40,183 bases of DNA from positions 1 to 40,183 of the forward strand of contig CAIUGL010000067.1 of NCBI GenBank assembly GCA_903898715.1, in the 5' to 3' direction. Numbering within the stretch: the stretch's first letter is position 1; every line of letters begins with the position of its first letter. Below the pieces are notes generated by a model. The model searched no databases and was not told the DNA's origin. It was given only the letters and a program-made list of their open reading frames with translations. The translations under genes and the position numbers were made by a program. Positions 26,061-33,043 of the stretch are shown here, one piece after another. The DNA comes from an uncultured Cytophagaceae bacterium (GTDB taxonomy: Bacteria > Bacteroidota > Bacteroidia > Cytophagales > Spirosomataceae).

Positions 26061-26086
26061 CATCGATTTTAAATACAATCAATAAG

Positions 26087-27097
26087 ATGGCGAAGAAAGA
26101 AACGCAAGCACTGAAGTATTCCAAAGAGACCTACATGTACTGGTATGAGTCGATGCAATTGCAACGCAAGTTCGAAGAGAAATGTGGCCAGTTGTACGGG
26201 ATGCAAAAAATCAAAGGTTTTTGTCACTTATATATTGGACAAGAAGCGTGTTCATCAGGTGCAAAATCTGCATTGATTGAGGGCGATAAATACATCACTG
26301 CGTACCGTGACCATGGGATTCCTTTGGCATTAGGTACTTCACCGAACGCGATCATGGCCGAGTTATACGGCAAGATCACAGGTGCTTCAAAGGGTAAAGG
26401 TGGTTCTATGCACATTTTCGATAAGGAAGTTGGTTTTGTAGGTGGCCATGGAATCGTAGGTGCGCAGATTCCGTTAGGTGCGGGTTTGGCATTTGCTGAA
26501 AAATATAAGAAAACAGGTAATGTTTCGATCACCTATTTCGGTGATGGTGCGGTGCGTCAAGGTGCTTTGCATGAGGCCTTTAACATGGCGATGACGTGGA
26601 AATTGCCTGCGATATTCGTCGTAGAAAACAACGGTTACGCGATGGGAACGTCGGTAGCGCGTACGTCCAATGTGACGGAATTATATACTATCGGGGAGGC
26701 ATACGATATGCCGTCTGAACCGGTAGATGCAATGGATGTGGAAGCGGTTCACGAGGCAGTATCTCGTGCTGCGGCGCGTGCACGCGCAGGTGAAGGTCCT
26801 ACATTTTTAGAGTTTAGAACGTATCGTTACCGGGGACACTCGATGTCGGATCCACAAAAATACCGTTCGAAAGAAGAGGTTGAGACGTACAAGGATCGTG
26901 ATCCAATCGAGCAAGTAAAGGCCCGTATTTTGGGAAATGGGTTAGCTACGCAAGCAGATTTAGATGCGATCGATGCGAAGATTAAGATCCAAGTACAAGA
27001 GTCGGTGGATTTCGCGGAGGTATCTCCTTTCCCAACTGCCGATGAGGCGTACAAAGATGTGTATGTACAAGAAGATTATCCGTTTGTAGCCGAGTAA
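26087..27097 (+). CDS. pdhA: Pyruvate dehydrogenase E1 component subunit alpha
   Basis: A 336-residue thiamine-diphosphate enzyme subunit. The cofactor motif runs from GDGAVRQGALHEAFNMA to VVENNGYAMGTS, the GDG...NN pattern, and RYRGHSMSDP is the conserved phosphorylation-loop region of E1 alpha. It decarboxylates pyruvate and passes the acetyl group to lipoyl-E2 in the cytoplasm. The E1 beta and E2 genes are not in this window: the next gene encodes a thiol oxidoreductase after a strong terminator, so pdhA is transcribed alone. A branched-chain 2-oxoacid substrate is less likely given the close match to PdhA. Confidence 0.94.
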   Translation: MAKKETQALKYSKETYMYWYESMQLQRKFEEKCGQLYGMQKIKGFCHLYIGQEACSSGAKSALIEGDKYITAYRDHGIPLALGTSPNAIMAELYGKITGASKGKGGSMHIFDKEVGFVGGHGIVGAQIPLGAGLAFAEKYKKTGNVSITYFGDGAVRQGALHEAFNMAMTWKLPAIFVVENNGYAMGTSVARTSNVTELYTIGEAYDMPSEPVDAMDVEAVHEAVSRAAARARAGEGPTFLEFRTYRYRGHSMSDPQKYRSKEEVETYKDRDPIEQVKARILGNGLATQADLDAIDAKIKIQVQESVDFAEVSPFPTADEAYKDVYVQEDYPFVAE

Positions 27098-27117
27098 GAT
27101 TTAATCTGAATATTTTG

Positions 27118-27148
27118 AAACCCTAGGCCAAACGCCTAGGGTTTTTTT
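27118..27148 (+). terminator. Intrinsic terminator after pdhA
   Basis: AAACCCTAGGC (27118-27128) and GCCTAGGGTTT (27134-27144) form a perfect 11-base stem with a five-base loop and a seven-base T run that begins in the stem. It stands 20 bases past the pdhA stop and 16 bases before the next start codon. Confidence 0.95.
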
Positions 27149-27163
27149 GTAACTTGGGGCCTT

Positions 27164-27808
27164 ATGAAAATAGAGATTTGGAGTGATATTATGTGTCCCT
27201 TTTGTTACATCGGCAAGCGGCATTTGGAGCAGGCGCTTTTAGCATTTGAGGGCCGCGATGCGGTGGAGATTACGTGGAAAAGCTATCAGTTGGACCCGGA
27301 AATTCCCATGCAATTTGACACACCCGTGGGCGTTTATGCCTATTTAGCGGAGCGCAAAGGTTGGTCGATGGAGCAGTCGGTACAAATGCATGATCGCGTG
27401 GTGGAGATGGCGACAGCGGTGGGGTTGGATTATCAGTTTGACAAGGCGGTTGTTGCGAATTCGTTGTATGCACATCGGGTGATTCAATTGGCCAAAGACA
27501 AAGGATTAGATAACGAAATTGAAGAGGTGTTTTTTAGGGCCTATTTTACAGAAGGTCGGGATTTGGCATCAGTGGAGGAATTGGTTTCGTTGGGGGAATC
27601 TATCGGGTTGGAGGCTGCTGAGGTTCGCGCGGCAATTGCAAGTGAGGAGCTGGCATATCGGGTTAGTCAAGATATTCAAGAAGGAGTAAATTTAGGGGTT
27701 CGTGGGGTGCCATTTTTCGTTTTTGATCGGAAATTTGGCATATCTGGCGCGGAACCTATTCAAGTTTTTATAGACACATTAAACCAAACATTACATAATG
27801 CAAGTTAA
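27164..27808 (+). CDS. DsbA-family (FrnE-like) thiol oxidoreductase
   Basis: A 214-residue thioredoxin-fold protein with a large helical insert. The N-terminal strand IEIWSDIMCPFCYIGKRHLE carries CPFC (C11, C14), and GVRGVPFFVFDRKFGISGAEP contains the cis-proline and matches FrnE/2-hydroxychromene isomerase-like members. There is no signal peptide, so it acts in the cytoplasm, where relatives reduce or isomerise disulphides in oxidative stress. Its last 11 bases overlap the start of the alcohol dehydrogenase gene in another frame, which indicates coupled expression. Confidence 0.92.
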   Translation: MKIEIWSDIMCPFCYIGKRHLEQALLAFEGRDAVEITWKSYQLDPEIPMQFDTPVGVYAYLAERKGWSMEQSVQMHDRVVEMATAVGLDYQFDKAVVANSLYAHRVIQLAKDKGLDNEIEEVFFRAYFTEGRDLASVEELVSLGESIGLEAAEVRAAIASEELAYRVSQDIQEGVNLGVRGVPFFVFDRKFGISGAEPIQVFIDTLNQTLHNAS

Positions 27809-28841
27809 AGGGTATGGCGCTACGAGCGCGGAGGCACCTGTGGCGCCGATTACATTTGAACGTCGCGAGGTTGGGCCACATGATGTGAAGATTGATATTA
27901 TGTATTGTGGGGTATGTCATTCGGATATTCACATGGTACGTAGTGAGTGGGGGCCATCGATTTACCCAATTGTTCCGGGGCATGAGATTGTGGGTAAGGT
28001 GGTGGCGATTGGTTCACATGTAACGAAGTTTAAAGTAGGCCAAACAGCGGGAGTCGGCGTTTTCGTTGATTCTTGTCGGACTTGTCCATCGTGTGAAAAG
28101 GGTCAGGAGCAGTATTGCGATGAGGGAATGACGGCAACGTACAATGATCATTACCGGGATGGGAAGACGCAGACTTTTGGGGGATATTCGTCGAATTATG
28201 TGATTGATGAAAAATATGCCTTGCATGTCAATTTTGAAGAAGCGGATTTAGCGCGTGTGGCTCCTTTGTTATGTGCAGGCATTACGACGTATTCGCCTTT
28301 GCGTTTTGCGGGTGTGGGTAAGGGTCATAAAGTGGCTGTTTTAGGGCTAGGTGGCTTGGGTCACATGGCGGTGAAATTTGCGGCGTCTTTTGGGGCGGAG
28401 GTAACGATGTTGTCAACTTCTCCGTCAAAGGAGGCGGATGCACGGGCTTTGGGAGCGGATCATTTTGCGTTATCGACAGATCCTGCGCAAATGAAGGCGC
28501 TGGCGGGGTCATTTGATTTTATCTTAAATACGGTCGCTGCGAAGCATGAATTAAATAAGTTTCTTGATTTATTGACGGTAGAAGGGAAGATGTTATTGGT
28601 TGGCATTCCACCAGAGGACAATGCTTTTGGGGCGGCGAAATTGATTTCGAAGCGTCGGAGTATTATAGGTTCGATGATCGGTGGTATTGCCGAAACACAA
28701 GAAATGTTGGATTACTGCGCGAAGCATGGCATTTTGTCGGACGTCGAGATGATTTCAATGGCTAATGTAAATGAAGCGTATGAGCGGGTAATCAAGTCTG
28801 ACGTGAAGTATCGTTTCGTGATTGATATGAAGACGCTGTAA
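27798..28841 (+). CDS. Zinc-dependent NAD(P) alcohol/aldehyde dehydrogenase (YahK/cinnamyl-alcohol type)
   Basis: A 347-residue medium-chain dehydrogenase. Catalytic zinc ligands are C40 in YCGVCHSD and H62-E63 in PGHEIVG, and the structural zinc site is C93, C96, C99 and C107. The Rossmann motif is VLGLGGLGHMAVKFA. These features match the cinnamyl-alcohol dehydrogenase group, including E. coli YahK, which reduces aldehydes with NADPH. It overlaps the FrnE-like gene by 11 bases. Together they suggest detoxification of aldehydes or oxidised thiols, which is inference. Confidence 0.93.
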   Translation: MQVKGYGATSAEAPVAPITFERREVGPHDVKIDIMYCGVCHSDIHMVRSEWGPSIYPIVPGHEIVGKVVAIGSHVTKFKVGQTAGVGVFVDSCRTCPSCEKGQEQYCDEGMTATYNDHYRDGKTQTFGGYSSNYVIDEKYALHVNFEEADLARVAPLLCAGITTYSPLRFAGVGKGHKVAVLGLGGLGHMAVKFAASFGAEVTMLSTSPSKEADARALGADHFALSTDPAQMKALAGSFDFILNTVAAKHELNKFLDLLTVEGKMLLVGIPPEDNAFGAAKLISKRRSIIGSMIGGIAETQEMLDYCAKHGILSDVEMISMANVNEAYERVIKSDVKYRFVIDMKTL

Positions 28842-28867
28842 ATTATCAGTAAAATTTAGAGTTATGG

Positions 28868-28904
28868 GTGACGCTGCCGGGGTTCAAGACTCCGGCAGCG
28901 TCAC
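28868..28904. terminator. Hairpin after the alcohol dehydrogenase; repeat family 3, copy 1
   Basis: GTGACGCTGCCGG and CCGGCAGCGTCAC form a perfect 13-base stem around an 11-base loop, followed by CTATTTTA. It is 26 bases past the dehydrogenase stop. The GCTGCCGGGGT core recurs in two other intergenic gaps of this window. Confidence 0.75.
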
Positions 28905-28976
28905 TATTTTACAGGACACACGTATACGAAAATTCTAATTTGGTCTAAATTAAGGCTGACTTGATGCCTTAAACTT

Positions 28977-28984
28977 TAGTTTTG
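28977..28984 (+). promoter_or_regulatory. -7 promoter element upstream of the ApbE-DUF2271 gene
   Basis: TAGTTTTG matches TAnnTTTG 26 bases before the ATG at 29011. A TTG at normal -33 spacing is missing. Confidence 0.5.
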
Positions 28985-29010
28985 GGCTTTCTCATTTTAA
29001 ATGCCTAGAT

Positions 29011-30432
29011 ATGAATCCGATAACAAGTTCTCTAGCAGCTGTTCTTGCTGCTGTTCCAAACGCAAACGCCAAGAGCGTTTCTGGCGTTTTAACCACACAA
29101 TTAGAAAACATATTAGGTACTTCGCTTGACATGAAAATTGCGGCTCAGACGTTTGAGTTGGCCGAAAAGGCGGAGGCACACGTTTTAGCGGAGATCAGTC
29201 GGCTCCAACAAATTTTAGGTAGCGCGGGATCGCATAATGAATTTGCACGTTGGATGGCTAGTTCAAAAGGCGAGGCTGTAGCTGTATCTGCTGAGATATC
29301 AGAGGTATTGAATTTGTTTGAAGATTGGAATGCGAAAACAGAAGGAGCAATTAATGCAGCTTCAGAGGAAATTTCGCGTCATTGGAAAGAAGGAAACGTA
29401 GATGTGAATGAGGCACATTGGTCATTAGGAGAAGGGACTGCAACACGTTTAACAGATGCGGAATTACGTTTACACACATTTACAAAAGGCTATGTGATGG
29501 AAAAAGCTGCGGCTGTGGCTATGGCCTCGTCAGGCGTAAATGGTCTTGTATTGAATGTGGGAGGGGATATTTTGGTGAAGGGGGATTGGACAGAACCGGT
29601 TCGTGTGAGTGATCCACGTTTGGATGCGGAAAATGGTGCTTCGCTTGGCGTTGTTTCTTTAGCGAATAAATCAATTGCAACGAGCGGCAATTACCGTCGG
29701 GGCGAGGAATTGGATGGCCAATGGTTCTCACACATCATGGATCCTCGGACCGGAATGCCTGCGCAAGATGTGGTATCCGCTACAGTGATTCACCCAGATG
29801 CGGTGACTGCTGGGGCTTTGGCAACGGCATTTAATGTGCTTTCTATATCAGAGTCGCAGGACCTAGCCGCGAATTATCAAGATCTTGAATACTTAATAGT
29901 CACTAAAAATGGCGAGCAAATAGCGAGTGAATCTTGGGCGGGAGCGAATCCTGAGACATCGATTTCGATGGTTAATTTGAAGGAGAAATTATGGACGGCC
30001 AACCAAGAATTATTAATCAACATACAACTGGTTAATTTAGGTGGTGGAGCACGTAGACCTTACGTAGCGGTTTGGGTAGAGGATGTGAATCATAAGCCTG
30101 TGCGTCGTTTAGCGCTTTGGTACCGGAAGCCTCGTTGGCTACCTGATTTACGTTCGTTCTCAGATGCGCAGCGTGAGTCGCCTATTGACTTAATGTCCAT
30201 TACGTCGGCAACGCGTTCAGCAGGAGATTATTCCTTAGTTTGGGATGGTAAAAATGATCAAGGCCAATTTGTCGAGCAGGGAAATTATACCATTTATATC
30301 GAGGCGGCGCGTGAGCATGGTACGTATCAATTGATGAAGCAATCCATGAAATTTGATGGCAAAGCCAAAACGCAAGCCATCGCAGGCAACGAAGAGTTGT
30401 CGGCCGCTAGTTTAGTATACCGAACAAAATAA
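29011..30432 (+). CDS. ApbE-like FMN transferase fused to a DUF2271 domain
   Basis: A 473-residue two-domain protein. Residues about 30-320 are ApbE-like: ENILGTSLDMKI, LNVGGDILV, SHIMDPRTG and AGALATAFNVL. Residues about 330-460 are DUF2271: PYVAVWVEDVNHKPVRRLALW and DYSLVWDGKNDQGQ. ApbE enzymes attach FMN from FAD to threonines of extracytoplasmic redox proteins. In the last ApbE motif, usually ADALATA, the magnesium-binding Asp appears as Gly. The first 22 residues end in NANA-K and could be a weak signal peptide but carry no basic residue. The PepSY-like membrane gene follows after two bases and is the obvious partner. Confidence 0.86.
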   Translation: MNPITSSLAAVLAAVPNANAKSVSGVLTTQLENILGTSLDMKIAAQTFELAEKAEAHVLAEISRLQQILGSAGSHNEFARWMASSKGEAVAVSAEISEVLNLFEDWNAKTEGAINAASEEISRHWKEGNVDVNEAHWSLGEGTATRLTDAELRLHTFTKGYVMEKAAAVAMASSGVNGLVLNVGGDILVKGDWTEPVRVSDPRLDAENGASLGVVSLANKSIATSGNYRRGEELDGQWFSHIMDPRTGMPAQDVVSATVIHPDAVTAGALATAFNVLSISESQDLAANYQDLEYLIVTKNGEQIASESWAGANPETSISMVNLKEKLWTANQELLINIQLVNLGGGARRPYVAVWVEDVNHKPVRRLALWYRKPRWLPDLRSFSDAQRESPIDLMSITSATRSAGDYSLVWDGKNDQGQFVEQGNYTIYIEAAREHGTYQLMKQSMKFDGKAKTQAIAGNEELSAASLVYRTK

Positions 30433-30434
30433 GT

Positions 30435-31013
30435 ATGAAAAGAGCATTTGCCGAATGGTCGAGATGGCTGCACATCTATTTGTCCATGTTCAGTTTTGTG
30501 ATTGTGCTGTTTTTCTCGGTGACGGGATTGACGTTGAATCACTTGGATTGGTTTCCGGAGAAGGAGGTTTTGGAGGAGGCAGACGGTCGCTTAAACGTGG
30601 CGTGGGTAAATGCTATTGATACGGCTCAGGTCAAAAAATTGGAGATTGTCGAGTTTCTTCGTGCTTCGTACCACGTGAAGGGTCAGTTAAATGATTTTCG
30701 CATAGACGAAACGGAGTGTTCGATTTCATTCCAAGGTCCTGGTTACACAGCAGATGTGTTTGTGGATCGGACGAAGGGAACATTTCATTTGTCGGAGCGC
30801 TCATTGGGTGCAGTTGCCTGGGCAAATGATTTGCATAAAGGTCGAGATACGGGGCAGGGCTGGAAATGGGTGATTGATTTTTCTGCCATTTTCATGACGG
30901 TTATCTCTCTAACGGGGTTAATTCTCTTATTATTTATCAAGAAAAAACGAGCCAATGGGTTGCTTTGGCTCGTTTTAGGAATAGGGGCTATCGCCTTAAT
31001 TTATTTCATTTAG
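30435..31013 (+). CDS. PepSY-associated transmembrane protein
   Basis: A 192-residue inner-membrane protein. The first helix (WLHIYLSMFSFVIVLFFSVTGLTLNH) has the H-x-x-x-S-x-x-G-like pattern of PepSY-associated membrane helices, where histidines can bind haem. A periplasmic domain of about 100 residues follows, then DLHKGRDTG and two further helices. Relatives pass electrons across the membrane to flavin or iron-reducing partners. It follows the ApbE-DUF2271 gene by two bases. A hairpin in its 3' part (30942-30976) probably terminates the opposite gene, whose stop codon overlaps this one. Confidence 0.85.
   Translation: MKRAFAEWSRWLHIYLSMFSFVIVLFFSVTGLTLNHLDWFPEKEVLEEADGRLNVAWVNAIDTAQVKKLEIVEFLRASYHVKGQLNDFRIDETECSISFQGPGYTADVFVDRTKGTFHLSERSLGAVAWANDLHKGRDTGQGWKWVIDFSAIFMTVISLTGLILLLFIKKKRANGLLWLVLGIGAIALIYFI
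30942..30976 (-). terminator. Terminator of the haem-binding gene, embedded in the PepSY-like CDS
   Basis: AAAACGAGCCAA (30944-30955) and TTGGCTCGTTTT (30965-30976) form a perfect 12-base stem. Read on the minus strand the stem ends in six T, 34 bases after the stop of the minus-strand gene. On the plus strand four T belong to the stem. Confidence 0.75.
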
Positions 31014-31510
31014 TCGCGTTTTGGACGAGGCTTCATTTTAAGGCTGTCGGCTGGATACGTTGCTTTTAGCGTATCCATCTGCGCTTTTGCCCACGCAATT
31101 AATTGGCCTCTTTCTGCTTCACTTAAATTTGCTTTGGGGTGCAAGCCCAAATAAGTATACGACGGCATCGGCATTTCGCCTTCCTCCACGGTCTCGATAA
31201 CCTCTTCTAATTTATGATTTTGAACGGCGATTGGTAATTTTAAAAAGGTCGAAAAGTTCAAGTGTTCTTTACCTTCTTCGATGTGATGATTTAGCCAAAA
31301 GCCAACCGGTTGAATATTTGAATACCAAGGATACGTGGATTGATTTGAATGGCAGTCGGTACATGCATTCGTCAATATCGTGTTCACATCATCTGGGATG
31401 AGGTATTTTTTCGAAATTGCGTAGGTGTTATCATTACTGGTATTTCGTTCTGGATGGATAAATTGAATGATAATCAGTAGGCCGATAATGGCTAGGGCGA
31501 TTTTTTTCAT
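31010..31510 (-). CDS. Exported haem-binding-domain cytochrome-like protein
   Basis: A 166-residue protein with one N-terminal hydrophobic helix (MKKIALAIIGLLIIIQFIHP) acting as signal or anchor. NACTDCHSNQSTYPWYSNIQP carries C50-x-x-C53-H54 for covalent haem c, and WLNHHIEEGKEHLNFS and GEMPMPSY, with the likely methionine ligand, are typical of the haem-binding domain family PF14376. It is probably a periplasmic electron carrier. ATG 31510 is chosen since the longer frame upstream adds basic residues encoded by a repeat. It faces the ApbE/PepSY pair and overlaps the latter's stop by four bases. Confidence 0.9.
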   Translation of the reverse strand: MKKIALAIIGLLIIIQFIHPERNTSNDNTYAISKKYLIPDDVNTILTNACTDCHSNQSTYPWYSNIQPVGFWLNHHIEEGKEHLNFSTFLKLPIAVQNHKLEEVIETVEEGEMPMPSYTYLGLHPKANLSEAERGQLIAWAKAQMDTLKATYPADSLKMKPRPKRD

Positions 31511-31608
31511 AGGGTTAACATGTTTATGGCCCCAATTTATCATGTTTTTGACAAAATGAGGTGCGGTTTGTGAAATATCATACAAAATTTCGACTTTTGA
31601 TACGCGTC

Positions 31609-31629
31609 GCCGGGGTCGCAGACCCCGGC
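31609..31629. repeat. CCGGGG hairpin, repeat family 3, copy 2
   Basis: GCCGGGGTC and GACCCCGGC form a perfect nine-base stem with a three-base loop, followed by AGCGTTCAC. It lies between the divergent haem-binding and DUF1684 genes, where a terminator is not needed. Confidence 0.7.
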
Positions 31630-31654
31630 AGCGTTCACTTTTCAACGATTTTTT

Positions 31655-32491
31655 ATGCGGATTTTGATACTATGGGTCATGGGGATTATGCTACTCGGAT
31701 TTCGGGTTGGGGATACGTACCAACAAGAAATAGAGGCCTTTCATCAGGCTCGTTTGAAGAGTTTGAAATCTGAAAATGGCTGGTTGAATTTAGCGGGATT
31801 ATTTTGGTTAAACGAAGGGGTTAATACGATCGGTGGAGATGCGAAAAACGATTTCGTTTTTCCTGCAGAGCATGCTGATGCTTTTCTAGGTCAGGTAGTT
31901 AAAATAGGAGAATACGTTTATTATGTTCATCAAAAGGATACCTTGCAGGTTTATCCTTATGCTGAAAAACCAGTCATAGTTGCTCATCAAACACTTCGTT
32001 GGTTTATCATTAAACGAGGCGAAAAATTCGCGATTAGATTACGAGATTTGGAAGGTGAATATGTAAAGGCGTTCACTGGAATAGCGCATTTCAAGACAGA
32101 TTCTAGTTGGCGAATAACTGGAAAATTCATCCCAACGAAAGGGCGCAAAATCACGATTATCGATGTTACGGGGCGCTCTTATCAAGAAGATTCTCCTGGA
32201 AAAGTTGAGTTTAAGCTTCAAGGCAAGACGTATGCTTTGGAGGCGAGCCAAGAGGGCGAGGAATTGTTTATCGTTTTTGGTGATCAAACGAATAAAGTGG
32301 AGACCTATGGCGCTGGGCGTTTTATCTACACGAAATTGCCTGATTCGAATGGAAATGTAGTCATTGATTTCAATAAAGCCTTTAATCCGCCTTGTGCATT
32401 TACTCCATTTGCGACTTGCCCATTACCTACGCCAGCAAATAAACTACAAGTGGCTATACGGGCTGGGGAGCAATTTAATGGGCATCATTGA
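31655..32491 (+). CDS. DUF1684 domain-containing protein
   Basis: A 278-residue protein with an N-terminal hydrophobic segment (MRILILWVMGIMLLGF), likely a signal peptide. NGWLNLAGLFWLNEGVNTIG at residues 40-60, GKTYALEA and the C-terminal DFNKAFNPPCAFTPFATCPLP are the hallmarks of DUF1684. The family has no established function and is thought to be beta-rich. The neighbouring haem-binding gene is divergent. The last seven bases overlap the convergent GNAT gene. Confidence 0.9.
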   Translation: MRILILWVMGIMLLGFRVGDTYQQEIEAFHQARLKSLKSENGWLNLAGLFWLNEGVNTIGGDAKNDFVFPAEHADAFLGQVVKIGEYVYYVHQKDTLQVYPYAEKPVIVAHQTLRWFIIKRGEKFAIRLRDLEGEYVKAFTGIAHFKTDSSWRITGKFIPTKGRKITIIDVTGRSYQEDSPGKVEFKLQGKTYALEASQEGEELFIVFGDQTNKVETYGAGRFIYTKLPDSNGNVVIDFNKAFNPPCAFTPFATCPLPTPANKLQVAIRAGEQFNGHH

Positions 32492-32967
32492 TAGGAATAT
32501 CGATGCATGAGATGACCTTCTTTTTCAAAGGTTGACTCCAATTCAAACGCTAGTTTTTTCAGTAGCCTAATTGATGCGGTATTGTTGGCCTGACAAATAG
32601 CTAACACAGGTTCGTTTTCTATCTTTTGATAGGCTAGCCACTCCTTGCTAGCTTCAAACGCATATCCATTTCCCTCAAATTCTGGCAGCAATGCATATCC
32701 TAAATCGGGAGAAGGTAAAAAATCACGTTTTACCCAAGTCACTACACCTACCGGGGTTTTATTATGTTTTAATTGAACAACCCAATAGGTAATGTCGGGA
32801 TTTGCCAACATGTTTTCTATGTAGGTAGTACATGATTCAATCGTCCGCACTTGTCGATCTCCGATGAAGCGAATAAAGCCTGGGCAATTTAGCAGTTGGA
32901 GCATAAAGTCGGCATCTTTTATGTCGATTGGGCGCAATTGAAGCCGATTTGTATGAAGGATTTGCAT
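32485..32967 (-). CDS. RimJ/RimL-type GNAT N-acetyltransferase
   Basis: A 160-residue GNAT. TNRLQLRPIDIKDADFMLQLLN at the N-terminus, IGDRQVRT, LGYALLPEFEGNGYAFEASKEWL with the acetyl-CoA loop, and CQANNTASIRLLKKLAFELE near the C-terminus match the RimJ/RimL group. It probably acetylates an amino group of a protein or small molecule in the cytoplasm. Its 3' end overlaps the DUF1684 gene by seven bases. A GC-rich hairpin separates it from the upstream GH97 gene on the same strand. Confidence 0.93.
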   Translation of the reverse strand: MQILHTNRLQLRPIDIKDADFMLQLLNCPGFIRFIGDRQVRTIESCTTYIENMLANPDITYWVVQLKHNKTPVGVVTWVKRDFLPSPDLGYALLPEFEGNGYAFEASKEWLAYQKIENEPVLAICQANNTASIRLLKKLAFELESTFEKEGHLMHRYSYQ

Positions 32968-33005
32968 TTATCTAGAAACTTATTTGATACCTCTTTAATT
33001 TAGAA

Positions 33006-33036
33006 GCTGCCGGGGTCGGAGATCCTGGAAGGGTCA
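33006..33036. repeat. CCGGGG hairpin, repeat family 3, copy 3 (degenerate)
   Basis: GCTGCCGGGGTC is followed by GATCCTGG; eight bases on each side (33010-33017 and 33021-33028) pair with two G-T wobbles. It lies just beyond the GH97 stop and may serve as its terminator. Confidence 0.55.
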
Positions 33037-33043
33037 ACCACCT

